This document shows, piece by piece, positions 41,307 through 50,836 of a stretch of 64,000 nucleotides of DNA; the first letter of the stretch is position 1; the number at the start of each line of letters is the position of its first letter. The DNA comes from Accumulibacter sp. (GTDB lineage Bacteria > Pseudomonadota > Gammaproteobacteria > Burkholderiales > Rhodocyclaceae). The notes below the pieces were generated by a model. It was given only the letters and a program-made list of their open reading frames with translations. It was not told where the DNA came from and did not search any database. A program made the translations under genes and the position numbers. Location of the stretch: contig NZ_JAPUVI010000085.1 of NCBI RefSeq assembly GCF_029255285.1, positions 52,007 through 116,006 of the forward strand, read 5' to 3'.

Positions 41307-43303
41307 GGTCGGTCGATGGGCAAGGTAATGACGAAAATCGAACCGCCTTCCGGGTTGGCCTCGACCCACAGGCGGCCATGGTGAAACTCGATGATCGACC
41401 GGCAGATGTTGAGCCCCATCCCCATGCCATCGGCTTTGGTCGAGAAGAGGGGGGTAAACAGCTTTTCCGCTACTTCGCGAGAAATCCCTGGGCCGCGATC
41501 GATCACCCGTGTTTCCATCTGATTCTCGATGTGGCTCAGTTTGATCGTCAGCCGCCGCCGTTCGGCCGGTGACCCGCTCATCGCTTCGATGCCGTTGCGC
41601 ATCAGGTTGAGCAGCACCTGTTCGAGCATCACCTGGTCGGCCATCAGTTCGGGACGCATGCCCTGAATCTCGCGCACGATACGCACGCCGCGGCTCTTGG
41701 CGGCACCTTCGATGAAACCGATGCTGTCGTCAATGACTTCGGCCAGGTCGCAGGGCGCCAGTTTGGGTTCGCTCTTGCGCACGAAGTCGTGTACGCGGCG
41801 AATGATGTGGCCGGCACGCTGTGCCTGCACGGCCAGTTTGCCGAGCGCTTCCTTGATCTTCTCGGGGTTGAAATCGCCGGATTCGAGCTTGTTCAGGCAG
41901 CCGGCGTTATAGCTGGTGATCGCCGCCAGAGGTTGGTTCAGCTCATGCGCCAGCGTCGAGGCCATCTCGCCCATGGTCACCAGGCGCGCCGTGCTCTGCA
42001 GTTTTTCATGCTGTTGGCGGGCCAGTTCCTCGGCATGCTTGCGCGCCGTGACGTCAATGATCGATCCCATCCACCCGGTCTGTCGGCCATCGGCGTCGAT
42101 CAGCGGCGCCTCGTAAACCAGTGCGTCAAAGCGATTGCCGTCCTTGCGCATCAGACGGATTTCGAAGCCCTCGTGCGGCGCGTTGCCCTCGAGCACATTG
42201 TTGTGCAGCAGGAGCGTCTTCTCCATCTCTTCCGGAGCCCAATACGGCATCGGCGGTTCCTTGCCGATCAGTTCGTCGGCGCTGAAGCCGACCATCTGCA
42301 GGAAGGCGGGGTTGACATAGGTGACTCGCCCATCGAGGTCGCGTGCCCGCATGCCGACCATCAGCGAGTCCTCCATCGCCTTGCGGAAGGCATATTCCGA
42401 ACGTAACGCCTGTTCGGCCGAAAGGCGTCGCTGAATCAGTCCGCGTACCGCCCACAGGCTCCAGAAAACGGCCGCCGCGAGGACGATGATCAGTGTTGCG
42501 ATCAAGGTCTGCGCGAGGCTGCCGGCACCACGGTAGGCGATCACCTGAAGGACCATTCCGTAGCCGGGCGGGTCGAAACTGACCGGGTAGCTGAGCGTCG
42601 TCGGCGAGGCGTCGATCTTGGATTTGCTGGCCAGCAGGTTGCCGTTGCCATCCACCAGGCGAACCTGATACTTCTCGGCGAACCACCACGGAACCTGTTG
42701 CTTGAGCAGCCCATTGAGCGAATAGACGCTCAGCAGCGTGCCGCGATACCGCCCGTCATCCAGGATCGGCACATAGACCTCGAACTGCGCGGCCTCTGCA
42801 CTGCGGTAGGCGTCGCTGTAAATGGGTTTGCCGAGGCGCGCGAGTTCGGTCGAGCGACGGATGGGATTTTCGCCCGAGGCATCCTCGGTGCGCGGCAGGC
42901 CGGGTGTCGGCATGCCGTGCAAGGCTCGGGCGGAGGGGTCCAGCCAGAGAAGCTGCCGGACTTCCGGGTTGTTCTTGAGAATGTGACGGGCGCGCAGATT
43001 GAACAGCTCGTTCGGGTTCCTCGCTCGGGCGAGGTCGAGGGCGAGTTGCTGCAATTGCTCGGCGTTGCCTTCGAGGTGGAAGCGCAGGCTCTGCTCGAGC
43101 CAAAGGACATCGGCGATCAGCGTCGACCGCTGTTCGTCGATTTCGTTGCGGTGCAGCAACCATAGCAACGTGATCAGCAGGACGAGCAGCGAACCCACCG
43201 CCAGCTTGAGGATCGACAGGTACCAGTTTGACCACTTGAGCGACGCGGGTCGGCGGCGATCGCGTCGGCGCTCGCAGGGATAGGGGACGGTGGCGGCTTT
43301 CAT
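41303..43303 (-). CDS. dctS: Sensor histidine kinase (DctS-like)
   Basis: A 666-residue inner-membrane kinase. Helix 1 is at residues about 31-50 and helix 2 at about 258-282, with a periplasmic sensor region between that probably sees C4-dicarboxylates. A PAS domain follows (MRARDLDGRVTYVNPAFLQM), then the dimerisation domain with the phospho-His in ASTLAHELNQPLAAITSY near residue 452, and the ATPase domain (LLNLMRNGIEAM, DRGPGISREVAEKLF, GMGMGLNICRSII). It is divergent from dctP with about 206 bp between starts. Confidence 0.9.
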   Translation of the reverse strand: MKAATVPYPCERRRDRRRPASLKWSNWYLSILKLAVGSLLVLLITLLWLLHRNEIDEQRSTLIADVLWLEQSLRFHLEGNAEQLQQLALDLARARNPNELFNLRARHILKNNPEVRQLLWLDPSARALHGMPTPGLPRTEDASGENPIRRSTELARLGKPIYSDAYRSAEAAQFEVYVPILDDGRYRGTLLSVYSLNGLLKQQVPWWFAEKYQVRLVDGNGNLLASKSKIDASPTTLSYPVSFDPPGYGMVLQVIAYRGAGSLAQTLIATLIIVLAAAVFWSLWAVRGLIQRRLSAEQALRSEYAFRKAMEDSLMVGMRARDLDGRVTYVNPAFLQMVGFSADELIGKEPPMPYWAPEEMEKTLLLHNNVLEGNAPHEGFEIRLMRKDGNRFDALVYEAPLIDADGRQTGWMGSIIDVTARKHAEELARQQHEKLQSTARLVTMGEMASTLAHELNQPLAAITSYNAGCLNKLESGDFNPEKIKEALGKLAVQAQRAGHIIRRVHDFVRKSEPKLAPCDLAEVIDDSIGFIEGAAKSRGVRIVREIQGMRPELMADQVMLEQVLLNLMRNGIEAMSGSPAERRRLTIKLSHIENQMETRVIDRGPGISREVAEKLFTPLFSTKADGMGMGLNICRSIIEFHHGRLWVEANPEGGSIFVITLPIDRP

Positions 43304-43509
43304 GGCAGATCATCTTACCGAAGTTCCCGTAGCGGGTGGGTTCGGCGAAAGCGAGCGGCCAAGCGTCGGCGACTGCGCGTCAGCCTTGGTCGACTACCGC
43401 CTATTGCGGATTTCCACAATATGCGCCGGAGGTTTTTCTTGTGATATTGGCGGCCGCAGCACGGGCTTGGCCCATTTTCCAAACAAGTGTTCACTGGAGG
43501 AGACAAACC

Positions 43510-44523
43510 ATGAAGCTTTCTACCCTGCTTTTCGGCCTCGTTGCCGGCGCTCTGTCCGCCTTACCGCTGACCGCCGTCGCGCAGCAGCCGATCGTCATCA
43601 AGTTCAGCCACGTCGTGGCGCTCGACACACCTAAGGGGCTGGCCGCCGAGTTCTTTGCCAAGCGGGCGAACGAACTGACCAAGGGCAAGGCCAAGGTCGA
43701 GGTGTACGCCAACTCGACGCTGTACAAGGACAAGGAGGAGATGGAAGCGCTGCAACTTGGCGCGGTGCAAATGCTCGCGCCCTCGCTGGCCAAGTTCGGG
43801 CCACTCGGCGTCAAGGAATTCGAACTTTTCGACCTGCCCTACATTTTCGACAACACGGCCGAGTTGCACAAGGTGACGCAGGGTCCAGTCGGCCAGATGC
43901 TGCTCAAGAAGCTGGAACCCAAGGGCATCGTTGGCCTGGCGTTCTGGGACAACGGCTTCAAGTCGTTTTCGGCCAATACGCCGATCAAGATGCCGGCCGA
44001 TCTCAAGGGCAAGAAGATCCGCATTCAGTCGTCCAAGGTGCTCGAAGAAGAAATCCGGGCACTTAGCGCACTGCCGCAGGTGATGGCCTTCTCGGAAGTC
44101 TATCAGGCGCTGCAGACCGGCGTCGTCGACGGCGCGGAGAACCCGATTTCCAACCTTTACACGCAGAAGATGTATGAGGTGCAGAAGCATCTGGCATTGA
44201 CCGAGCACGGCTATCTTGGCTACGCCGTGATCGTGAACAAGAAGTTCTGGGAAGGACTGCCGGCCGACGTGCGCGGACAACTCGAGGCCGCGATGAAGGA
44301 AGCGACGGCGTACGCCAACAAGATCGCCAAGGAGCAGAACGACAAGGATCTGGAAGCCCTGAAGAAGACGGGCAAGACGCAGGTCCACACGCCGACCGCC
44401 GAGGAGCGTGCGGCGTTCAAGAAGGCGCTGGCGCCGGTGCACGTGAAGATGGAATCGCGCATCGGCAAGGACTTGCTGCAAGCGGTGTACAAGGAAACCG
44501 GTTTCGATCCAAGCAAGTTCTGA
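43510..44523 (+). CDS. dctP: TRAP transporter solute-binding protein
   Basis: A 337-residue periplasmic protein with a signal peptide at residues 1-25 (LLFGLVAGALSALPLTAVAQ). TRAP DctP features include KFSHVVALDTPKG, MEALQLGAVQMLAPSLAKFG and YQALQTGVVDGAENPISN, with the Arg expected to bind a carboxylate in KKIRIQSSKV. C4-dicarboxylates are the likely ligands. The ATG at 43510 has GGAGGAG upstream. A strong terminator follows, then dctQ and dctM. Confidence 0.95.
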   Translation: MKLSTLLFGLVAGALSALPLTAVAQQPIVIKFSHVVALDTPKGLAAEFFAKRANELTKGKAKVEVYANSTLYKDKEEMEALQLGAVQMLAPSLAKFGPLGVKEFELFDLPYIFDNTAELHKVTQGPVGQMLLKKLEPKGIVGLAFWDNGFKSFSANTPIKMPADLKGKKIRIQSSKVLEEEIRALSALPQVMAFSEVYQALQTGVVDGAENPISNLYTQKMYEVQKHLALTEHGYLGYAVIVNKKFWEGLPADVRGQLEAAMKEATAYANKIAKEQNDKDLEALKKTGKTQVHTPTAEERAAFKKALAPVHVKMESRIGKDLLQAVYKETGFDPSKF

Positions 44524-44544
44524 GCGCGGAGGACGAGAGAAACG

Positions 44545-44579
44545 GCCCGTTGGGACGCCTGACCCGACGGGCTTTTTTT
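44545..44579 (+). terminator. Intra-operon terminator after dctP
   Basis: The stem 44545-44554 (GCCCGTTGGG) pairs with 44563-44572 (CCCGACGGGC), with one wobble, and is followed by seven T. It lies 21 bases after the dctP stop and should reduce transcription of dctQM relative to dctP. Confidence 0.85.
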
Positions 44580-44603
44580 CAAGCAGGCGGAGGAGCTTTC
44601 TGA

Positions 44604-45320
44604 ATGAAGATACTCGATCACCTCGAGGAATGGCTGATCACCTTCCTCATGGGCGCGGCGACCTTGATCATCTTCCTGTCGGTCATGCACCGCTACCTTT
44701 CGGGGTACGACATTCCCGGTTTGCAGGACTGGCTGTTGTCGCTGAACTTCGGTTGGGCGCAGGAACTGTGCATCATCATGTTCGTCTGGATGGCCAAGTT
44801 TGGTGCAGCTTATGGTGTGCGTACGGGCATCCACGTCGGCGTTGACGTGCTGATCAACCGCATGAGCGGCCGCTTGCGCGCCAAGTTCGTCGTCCTCGGC
44901 CTACTTGCCGGCGCCCTGTTCACCGGCATCGTCGGTACGCTCGGTGCCCACTTCGTCTGGGAAAACGGCTTTCACTACGCTTTGTATACTGCTCTGGGTT
45001 GGGATCTGGTCGATGTTCCCGAGGGGCCGACGACACCCGATCTCGAATGGCCGACCTGGATCGTCTATAGCGCCATTCCGCTCGGCTCCACGCTGATGTG
45101 CTTCCGCTTCCTGCAGGTGGCGGTGAGCTTCATGCGCACCGGCGAGTTGCCGCACCATGATCACGGCCATGTCGACGGAATCGAAGAGGAGCCGGTTGCC
45201 GACCAGGTCAGTGCTTTCCAGATGGAGGACAACCTGCACCCGCATGACCTGACCTACAGGAAGCGTCACCCCGAAGAGACGTCGGGCAATGCTGTCGATA
45301 AGGGAGGTAAGTCGTCATGA
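44604..45320 (+). CDS. dctQ: TRAP transporter small permease
   Basis: A 238-residue inner-membrane protein with four predicted helices, beginning MKILDHLEEWLITFLMGAAT. The family segment WAQELCIIMFVWMAKFGAAYG is near residue 51. The C-terminal 60 residues are hydrophilic and His/Glu-rich (GELPHHDHGHVDGIEEEPV), longer than the usual DctQ tail. GGAGGAG precedes the ATG. The stop overlaps the dctM start by four bases. Confidence 0.94.
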   Translation: MKILDHLEEWLITFLMGAATLIIFLSVMHRYLSGYDIPGLQDWLLSLNFGWAQELCIIMFVWMAKFGAAYGVRTGIHVGVDVLINRMSGRLRAKFVVLGLLAGALFTGIVGTLGAHFVWENGFHYALYTALGWDLVDVPEGPTTPDLEWPTWIVYSAIPLGSTLMCFRFLQVAVSFMRTGELPHHDHGHVDGIEEEPVADQVSAFQMEDNLHPHDLTYRKRHPEETSGNAVDKGGKSS

Positions 45321-46600
45321 ACGCCGCGATCATTTTCCTATTGCTGTTGTGCCTCATGCTGACCGGCATGCCGATCTCGATCTCGCTTGGCCTGACGGTG
45401 CTCAGCTTCCTCTTCATGTTTACCCAGGTGCCGCTCGAATCGGTCGCCCTCAAGCTGTTTACCGGTATCGAGAAGTTCGAGATCATGGCCATTCCGTTCT
45501 TCATTCTGGCCGGGAATTTCCTGACCCATGGTGGGGTGGCGCGACGAATGATTGCTTTCGCTACTTCGATGGTCGGCCATTGGTACGGTGGCCTCGGCCT
45601 GGCCGGTGTTCTGGCCTGCGCCCTGTTCGCCGCCGTCTCCGGCTCGTCGCCGGCGACCGTCGTGGCCATCGGCTCGATCCTGCTCCCGGCGATGGTCAAA
45701 GCCGGTTTCCCGAACCGGTTCGGCGCTGGCGTCATCACCACCTCCGGTGCTCTCGGGATCCTGATTCCGCCTTCGATCGTCATGGTCATGTACTCGGTGG
45801 CGACCAACACCTCGGTCGGCGCCCTGTTCATGGCCGGTGTGATTCCCGGAATTGCCCTGGCCTGCGTTCTTGGCGGCGTCACCTGGTATCGAGCCAAGAA
45901 ATTCGACTACCCGCGCTTGCCGAAATCGACCTTTGCGCAGCGCCTCAAGGCGTTCCGCGAGTCGGTTTGGGGCTTGCTGCTGATCGTCATCGTCATGGGA
46001 GGCATCTACAGCGGCTTGTTCACGCCGACCGAGGCGGCCGCGATGAGTGCGGTCTACGCCTTCTTCGTCGCCGTGTTCGTGTACAAGGACCTGTCGATGA
46101 GTGACGTGCCGCGGGTGCTGCTCAACTCGGCCAACATGTCGGCGATGCTGCTCTACATCATCACCAACGCCGTTCTCTTTTCGTTCATCATGACTAACGA
46201 AAACATCCCGCAGGCGCTGGCCGACTGGATGCTGGGCCACGGCTTGGGGGTGATCGCTTTTCTGCTGGCAGTCAACATCATCCTGCTGCTGGCTGGCAAC
46301 TTCATGGAGCCGTCGTCGATCGTGCTGATTTTTGCGCCGATTCTGTTCCCGGTAGCGATGAAACTGGGAATCGATCCGGTTCATTTCGGCATCCTGATGG
46401 TGGTGAACATGGAAGTGGGAATGTGCCATCCGCCGGTTGGACTTAACCTTTACGTCGCTTCGGGGATCACCAAGATGGGTATCACCGAACTGACCGTTGC
46501 CGTCTGGCCATGGCTGCTTTCGATGTTGGCCTTCCTGCTCGCCGTGACCTACGTGCCGATCCTATCGACCTGGCTGCCGCAGAAGCTCGGCATGATGTAG
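45317..46600 (+). CDS. dctM: TRAP transporter large permease
   Basis: A 427-residue membrane protein with about twelve helices that couples Na+ or proton entry to uptake of the ligand delivered by DctP. Family segments are LLCLMLTGMPISISLGL, AIPFFILAGNFLTHGGVARR near residue 56, AAVSGSSPATVVAIGSILLP and GILIPPSIVMVMYSV. Start and dctQ stop share ATGA. A strong terminator follows. Confidence 0.96.
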   Translation: MNAAIIFLLLLCLMLTGMPISISLGLTVLSFLFMFTQVPLESVALKLFTGIEKFEIMAIPFFILAGNFLTHGGVARRMIAFATSMVGHWYGGLGLAGVLACALFAAVSGSSPATVVAIGSILLPAMVKAGFPNRFGAGVITTSGALGILIPPSIVMVMYSVATNTSVGALFMAGVIPGIALACVLGGVTWYRAKKFDYPRLPKSTFAQRLKAFRESVWGLLLIVIVMGGIYSGLFTPTEAAAMSAVYAFFVAVFVYKDLSMSDVPRVLLNSANMSAMLLYIITNAVLFSFIMTNENIPQALADWMLGHGLGVIAFLLAVNIILLLAGNFMEPSSIVLIFAPILFPVAMKLGIDPVHFGILMVVNMEVGMCHPPVGLNLYVASGITKMGITELTVAVWPWLLSMLAFLLAVTYVPILSTWLPQKLGMM

Positions 46601-46629
46601 CGAAGAAGATCGGTTAGCCCGGACACCGA

Positions 46630-46665
46630 GCGCGCCTACGGGGAAGCCCGTAGGCGCGCTTTTTT
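46630..46665 (+). terminator. Rho-independent terminator of the dctPQM operon
   Basis: A perfect 13-bp stem (46630-46642 with 46647-46659), loop GAAG, then six T. It lies 30 bases after the dctM stop. Confidence 0.93.
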
Positions 46666-47070
46666 GGTTTGCAGGGCGTTTGGGGTTTTTACATCATGGC
46701 GATGGTAAGTGTACTCGAGCGCGGTTGGCGGCGATGGGAAGCCGTTGCAGGTTGCGCCGACCCGTAGCCTGCCGGGTGGTCCGATTCCCGGGTGCGAGAC
46801 GTGGTCGATCGGGATTGCTGGTTGAACTGACAAGGCGGCGCCAGTCGCCGCTGGTTGCCCCAAGCCGAGTGCGCGAACAGGCTTGGCAAGGCTGTTCGCG
46901 GCCTGTTCGTCTCAGTGCGGCTGGATGGTGAAAGCGGTCAGGCAAGCCTGGCAGCAACTCCTTTCTTACGCTAGGCTCGTATCCAGCCATCGCTTCTCTC
47001 CTTTGGCCGATCAACGCATTGACAACGTGATCTTGCCAAACTGAACCGGTGGTTGCCAGGCCACCCGATT
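46666..47070. other. 405-bp gap with no supported gene
   Basis: Lies between the dctM terminator and the left end of the insertion sequence. Frames on both strands lack family signals. It ends in the GATT that is repeated on the far side of the element. Confidence 0.4.
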
Positions 47071-48562
47071 GAGCCTTTTGCAAAACTTCCCGCGCGCGAG
47101 TTGCTGCGCTGCAGCATTCATCCTCGGGGAGCGATTTGTCTGGTGCGAGAGGTTTCGGTTGCCGATTGGCTAACCTGATGGCATAGTTTTTATCCTTCGG
47201 CGCGAACCTCCTCCTGCATCATCGAATGCACAGTAGCCGGAGAGGGAAAGCAGGAGCTCATTGTCGTAATCGCATCAACTGATCCGCGGGCAGCGCCAGG
47301 ATGCCGAACATCAGGTGGGCCATCACTTTGGTAGTGCCCTTAACCCGGAGGGACTGACCGCCGATTCGTCCTTGAGCCGCGCGTTGCGGCGCTCGGCGGC
47401 GGTACGTTCGTTGTAGCGGATTGCTTCGGCTGGCGGGAATTCGATCTTCGTGCCACGATGTGGATTGTGATCGATCAAGGGAACGTGGCCAAGACTCTGG
47501 CTGTGCTCAGGCAATTCGCTGCGGCAATAAGCGGCATCCATGAAGTCGTACAGGTGGGTCAGGCGCTTGGCGCTGATCGGCGACAGCGGTATGGCCGCCA
47601 GGGTGTCGTGTATCGAGGCGCTGGAAAGCAGCGCCGCAATCGGTACGCCACAGTTGGCGGTGTCGAGATGCCGCTTGTCGCCGCGCCAGCTGTTCTTATA
47701 GCCTTGGGCATTTCACTTCGTACCGCGATCACACGCGGTGGGAATCTCGTTGAGCATTTGCGCCAACGCTTGCCCGCGTTGGCGCTTGATCGGGGACTCT
47801 TTCGCTGCCGAACGCGCTTCATCACGCCGCGGGCGGCCCCGCTTTCTTGCCGGTGCCGGCGTTTCAAGCACCGGCGTTTCGCCAGGGCCCTCTTCCGCCG
47901 GCAACAGGGCAGTTTGTGCCGTGGCGGCTGATTCCGCTGCGCGCGCTTCTTTTCGGGAGCGGTGTTCGCGAGCTTCGATGGTCGTGCCGTCGCGACTGAC
48001 ATGCCCGATCCGCTGATCCCCGAGATGTTCCTTGATCAGGGCTTCATGCACGCGTGGGCCCAGGCCGGCTTCGGCAAACTCGTCGAAGGCGCGCGCGAAG
48101 GTGGCCTCGGAAGGCAGTTTCGTGCACAGGGGGAAACCACAGATCCGGCGCAGCGAACGATCGATCATCAGCCGCTCAAGCAGCCCCGCCGTCGTCGCCA
48201 GCCCCAACACCGCCTTGGCCACAATAGCGTTCGCCAGCCACGCTCGCTCGAAGGGCGGACGTCCCACCTCACACCATGATGTTCCCGTGAATTCCTCGAT
48301 GCGTACCCATTCCAGCGTGTGGATCACCTTCTCCAGTTTCGGCGTCAGTCCGCCGAATTGCTCCGCCAACTCGGGCAGCCGCTCGTGCTGAATCACGTGC
48401 CACCGTTGCATGATCTGTCGCGCTTGGGTAGTATCCGTTGGGGGGGGCGTTATGATGTTGGTCTCGATGACCGCATCATGCCAGAAGTGGCCGCCCGCGT
48501 CCTCCGCTGCCGCCTTCAGCCGCGAAAGATCTGCCCCGCAGGGCGAGTTCTGCAAGACGCTC
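47071..48562 (-). mobile_element. IS5/IS1182-type insertion sequence, inactive
   Basis: The 1492-bp element has imperfect terminal inverted repeats of about 22 bp: 47071-47092 reads GAGCCTTTTGCAAAACTT and the inverse of 48541-48562 reads GAGCGTCTTGCAGAACTC, with 16 of 22 positions alike. GATT flanks both sides directly (47067-47070 and 48563-48566), as expected for a 4-bp target duplication. It holds one broken transposase gene on the minus strand and sits just upstream of an acyltransferase gene. Confidence 0.8.
47258..48411 (-). pseudogene. Broken IS5/IS1182-type transposase
   Basis: Read from the ATG at 48411 (MQRWHVIQHERLPELAEQF), the protein shows WVRIEEFTGTSWCEVGRPPF, a DUF772-like N-terminal part, and SRDGTTIEAREH. 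A TGA at 47713-47715 interrupts the same frame (TACDRGTK, stop, NAQGYKNSWRGDK). The frame then continues through GVPIAALLSSASIHD and FMDAAYCRSEL to RLKDE near 47372. There a one-base loss shifts the frame; the rest (VKGTTKVMAHLMFGILAL) runs to a TGA at 47258-47260. With one nonsense change and one frameshift, it should be inactive. Confidence 0.85.
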
Positions 48563-48606
48563 GATTTACTGTAGTTTTCGGACTTGATCCTCATGCCATC
48601 GCTTGA

Positions 48607-50577
48607 TTGCCCGTGACTTCAGTGAGCGCACATACCTACCGCCCAGAGATCGACGGTCTGCGCGCGCTGGCCGTACTGCCAGTGATCTTGTTTCATGCCG
48701 GCATACCGGGCTTCGGGGGCGGTTATGTGGGTGTGGACATCTTCTTCGTGATCAGTGGCTTTCTGATTACATCGATCATCTTGGCTGAACGCCAGAGCGG
48801 GCGCTTCAGTCTGGTGGCTTTTTACGAGCGGCGGGCTCGGCGCATTCTTCCAGCGCTATTCCTGGTGATGCTCGTTTCGCTGCTGGCCGCCTGGTTCTTG
48901 CTGATGCCCAAGCAGTTCAAGGAGTTCGGCCAGAGCCTGGTGGCCGTGTCCATATTCGGTTCCAACGTGCTGTTTTGGCTGACCAGCGGCTATTTCGACG
49001 CAGCTGCCGAAGAAAAGCCGCTGCTACACACCTGGAGTCTGGGCGTGGAGGAGCAGTACTACCTGCTGTTCCCGCTGCTGGTTATGCTGATCTGGCGTCT
49101 GGGCAGGCGCCGCCAGATGGCGGTTCTCTCTGCCGTGCTGCTGGCCTCGCTGGCCTGGTCCGTGTGGTTGCAGCCGCGCGATGCTCTGGCGAATTTCTTT
49201 CTGGCACCGTCGCGGGCGTGGGAGCTACTTATTGGATCTTTGCTGGCTTTCGTCTCGCAGACGCAGCCGCTCCATCAGCGTGTCAGCAAGTCGGTGGCGC
49301 AACTGCTCTCGCTGCTGGGCCTGGCACTGATTGCCGCGGCGGTTTTCTGTTTCGGCAGCGAAACTGCGGTGCCGGGGCTGCCGGCCTTGCTGCCGACTTT
49401 GGGCACGGCCCTGGTGCTAGGCTATGCCGGCCCTGCAACGCTGGCCGGACGGGTGCTGTCACTGCGTACGGTGGTGGGGGTGGGGCTGCTCTCCTACAGC
49501 GCCTACCTTTGGCACCAGCCGCTATTCGCCTTTGCCAGACTCTGTCTGATGGAGCAGCCGGGAGGCGGCATGTTCGCTGCACTATCGGTGCTGAGCCTGG
49601 TCCTGGCCTATTTCACTTGGCGTTATGTCGAGGTACCGTTGCGCAATAGGCGACGAATCGGCCGGCGTGCCATCTTCGTACTTTCGTTTGCCGGCTCGTT
49701 GAGCTTCATCGGTGTGGGCCTGCTGGCGCATGCCGGCCAGGGGCTTCCCAGCCGGCTCGACGGCGCGACCAGACGTCTTGCGGCGACGGCGGTGCCGAGT
49801 CCGATGAGGGCCGACTGTGATACTCGGGGCAGGAGCTTCCGGGATCCACGTGAGGCCTGCCGTTATTTCGGTGCCGACATCCGCTGGGCCGTGCTCGGCG
49901 ACAGCCATGGGATCGAGCCGGCCTATGCACTGGCGGAGGTCCTGCGTGCGAGCCAGCAGGGCGTGCTGCACTTAAGCTTCAGCGGCTGCCCGCCGGCGCT
50001 GCTGAGCGTGGTCGGACTGCCGGGTTGCACGGCTTGGCAGAACCGGGCGATCGAGCGCATCGAGGGCGATGCGGGCATCGAGAATGTGCTGGTGGTCTTT
50101 CGCTATAACCAGCATTGGTTCGGCAATCAACTCGACGGGTACCCCCGCTTGCCCGATGGCGGTCTGCGCATCGATGGGCATGATGCTGCGGCTTCGCGCG
50201 AACTGCTGTGGCACAATTTCGAGGCACTGCTTGCCCGACTACAGCGGGCCGGCAAGCGTGTCTTCGTGATGGGGCCTATCCCTGAGTTGGGACGCAGTGT
50301 GCAGAAGCATCTATTTGCCAGCCGCTTCGCCGACAGCCACTTCGAGCGCGGTACCTCCATCGGTTATTTCCAGGCCCGCAGCGAGTACATCCATGCGCGT
50401 TTGCGCAGCCTGCCCTGGAGCGAGAGGCTGATCGAGCTTGATCCGGCGCGGCAGCTGTGTGACGCGTCCTTCTGCTATGCGGTATTGGACGGCGCGGCCA
50501 TGTACTACGACGACAATCATCTGAGCCTTGACGGCGCACGCCGCGTGCTGGCACCGCTCGCGCCCTACTTACGCTGA
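48607..50577 (+). CDS. OafA/WbxX-type membrane acyltransferase with C-terminal SGNH domain
   Basis: A protein of about 656 residues that probably O-acetylates a surface polysaccharide. The first about 380 residues are the acyltransferase-3 membrane domain (YRPEIDGLRALAVLPVILFHAG, GGYVGVDIFFVISGFLIT, FYERRARRILPAL). The periplasmic SGNH domain follows, with GDSHGIEPAYA near residue 431 and the DDNHLS Asp-x-x-His block near 634. The start is uncertain: TTG at 48607, or GTG at 48613 or 48622, none with a clear ribosome site. The dead insertion sequence ends only 44 bp upstream, so the native promoter may have been displaced. Confidence 0.9.
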   Translation: MPVTSVSAHTYRPEIDGLRALAVLPVILFHAGIPGFGGGYVGVDIFFVISGFLITSIILAERQSGRFSLVAFYERRARRILPALFLVMLVSLLAAWFLLMPKQFKEFGQSLVAVSIFGSNVLFWLTSGYFDAAAEEKPLLHTWSLGVEEQYYLLFPLLVMLIWRLGRRRQMAVLSAVLLASLAWSVWLQPRDALANFFLAPSRAWELLIGSLLAFVSQTQPLHQRVSKSVAQLLSLLGLALIAAAVFCFGSETAVPGLPALLPTLGTALVLGYAGPATLAGRVLSLRTVVGVGLLSYSAYLWHQPLFAFARLCLMEQPGGGMFAALSVLSLVLAYFTWRYVEVPLRNRRRIGRRAIFVLSFAGSLSFIGVGLLAHAGQGLPSRLDGATRRLAATAVPSPMRADCDTRGRSFRDPREACRYFGADIRWAVLGDSHGIEPAYALAEVLRASQQGVLHLSFSGCPPALLSVVGLPGCTAWQNRAIERIEGDAGIENVLVVFRYNQHWFGNQLDGYPRLPDGGLRIDGHDAAASRELLWHNFEALLARLQRAGKRVFVMGPIPELGRSVQKHLFASRFADSHFERGTSIGYFQARSEYIHARLRSLPWSERLIELDPARQLCDASFCYAVLDGAAMYYDDNHLSLDGARRVLAPLAPYLR

Positions 50578-50606
50578 GCGACCAGCGCCGCCAGCGCAGG
50601 CCAGCA

Positions 50607-50744
50607 TCAACCAGTCTTGTTAAGCAGGCAGCGGCGCGCCAGCGTGCTGAGGAGCAGCAAGCCGGTCAGCACCATCGTCCAGTGGTTGGCTTCGGGCACG
50701 GCAGCCATAGGGAGTGCAGGTTGGACAAGGCTCAGGCTGGGCAT
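50607..50744 (-). CDS. Orphan 45-residue PEP-CTERM-like tail
   Basis: Reading the minus strand from the ATG at 50744 gives 45 codons ending at 50607. The C-terminal half has the layout of an exosortase sorting signal: VPEANHW, a hydrophobic stretch (MVLTGLLLLSTLA), then RRCLLNK. No signal peptide or passenger domain lies before it, because the ndk promoter begins there. It is probably the remnant of a longer secreted protein; expression as a micro-protein is possible. The canonical PEP is PEA here, a variant seen in the family. Confidence 0.5.
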   Translation of the reverse strand: MPSLSLVQPALPMAAVPEANHWTMVLTGLLLLSTLARRCLLNKTG

Positions 50745-50758
50745 TCGTGCGCGTCTCT

Positions 50759-50767
50759 TGGTATAAT
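50759..50767 (+). promoter_or_regulatory. Extended -10 promoter for ndk
   Basis: TGGTATAAT has a perfect -10 hexamer (50762-50767) preceded by the TGn extension. No good -35 box is visible at the usual distance, which extended -10 promoters do not need. It lies 70 bp before the ndk start. Confidence 0.65.
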
Positions 50768-50836
50768 CTAAGGTTATGTTTATAGAGATATGATTTCTCG
50801 TCGTTTTCGACCCCCACCGTGCTTGGAGAATGAATC

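Noticed and set aside
43304-43509. Sigma-54 promoter for dctP
   Set aside because: Candidate GG and GC dinucleotides do not have the required 10-bp spacing.
45338-46429. 363-codon minus-strand frame opposite dctM
   Set aside because: His/Asp/Arg-rich antisense of a membrane protein, with no family signal.
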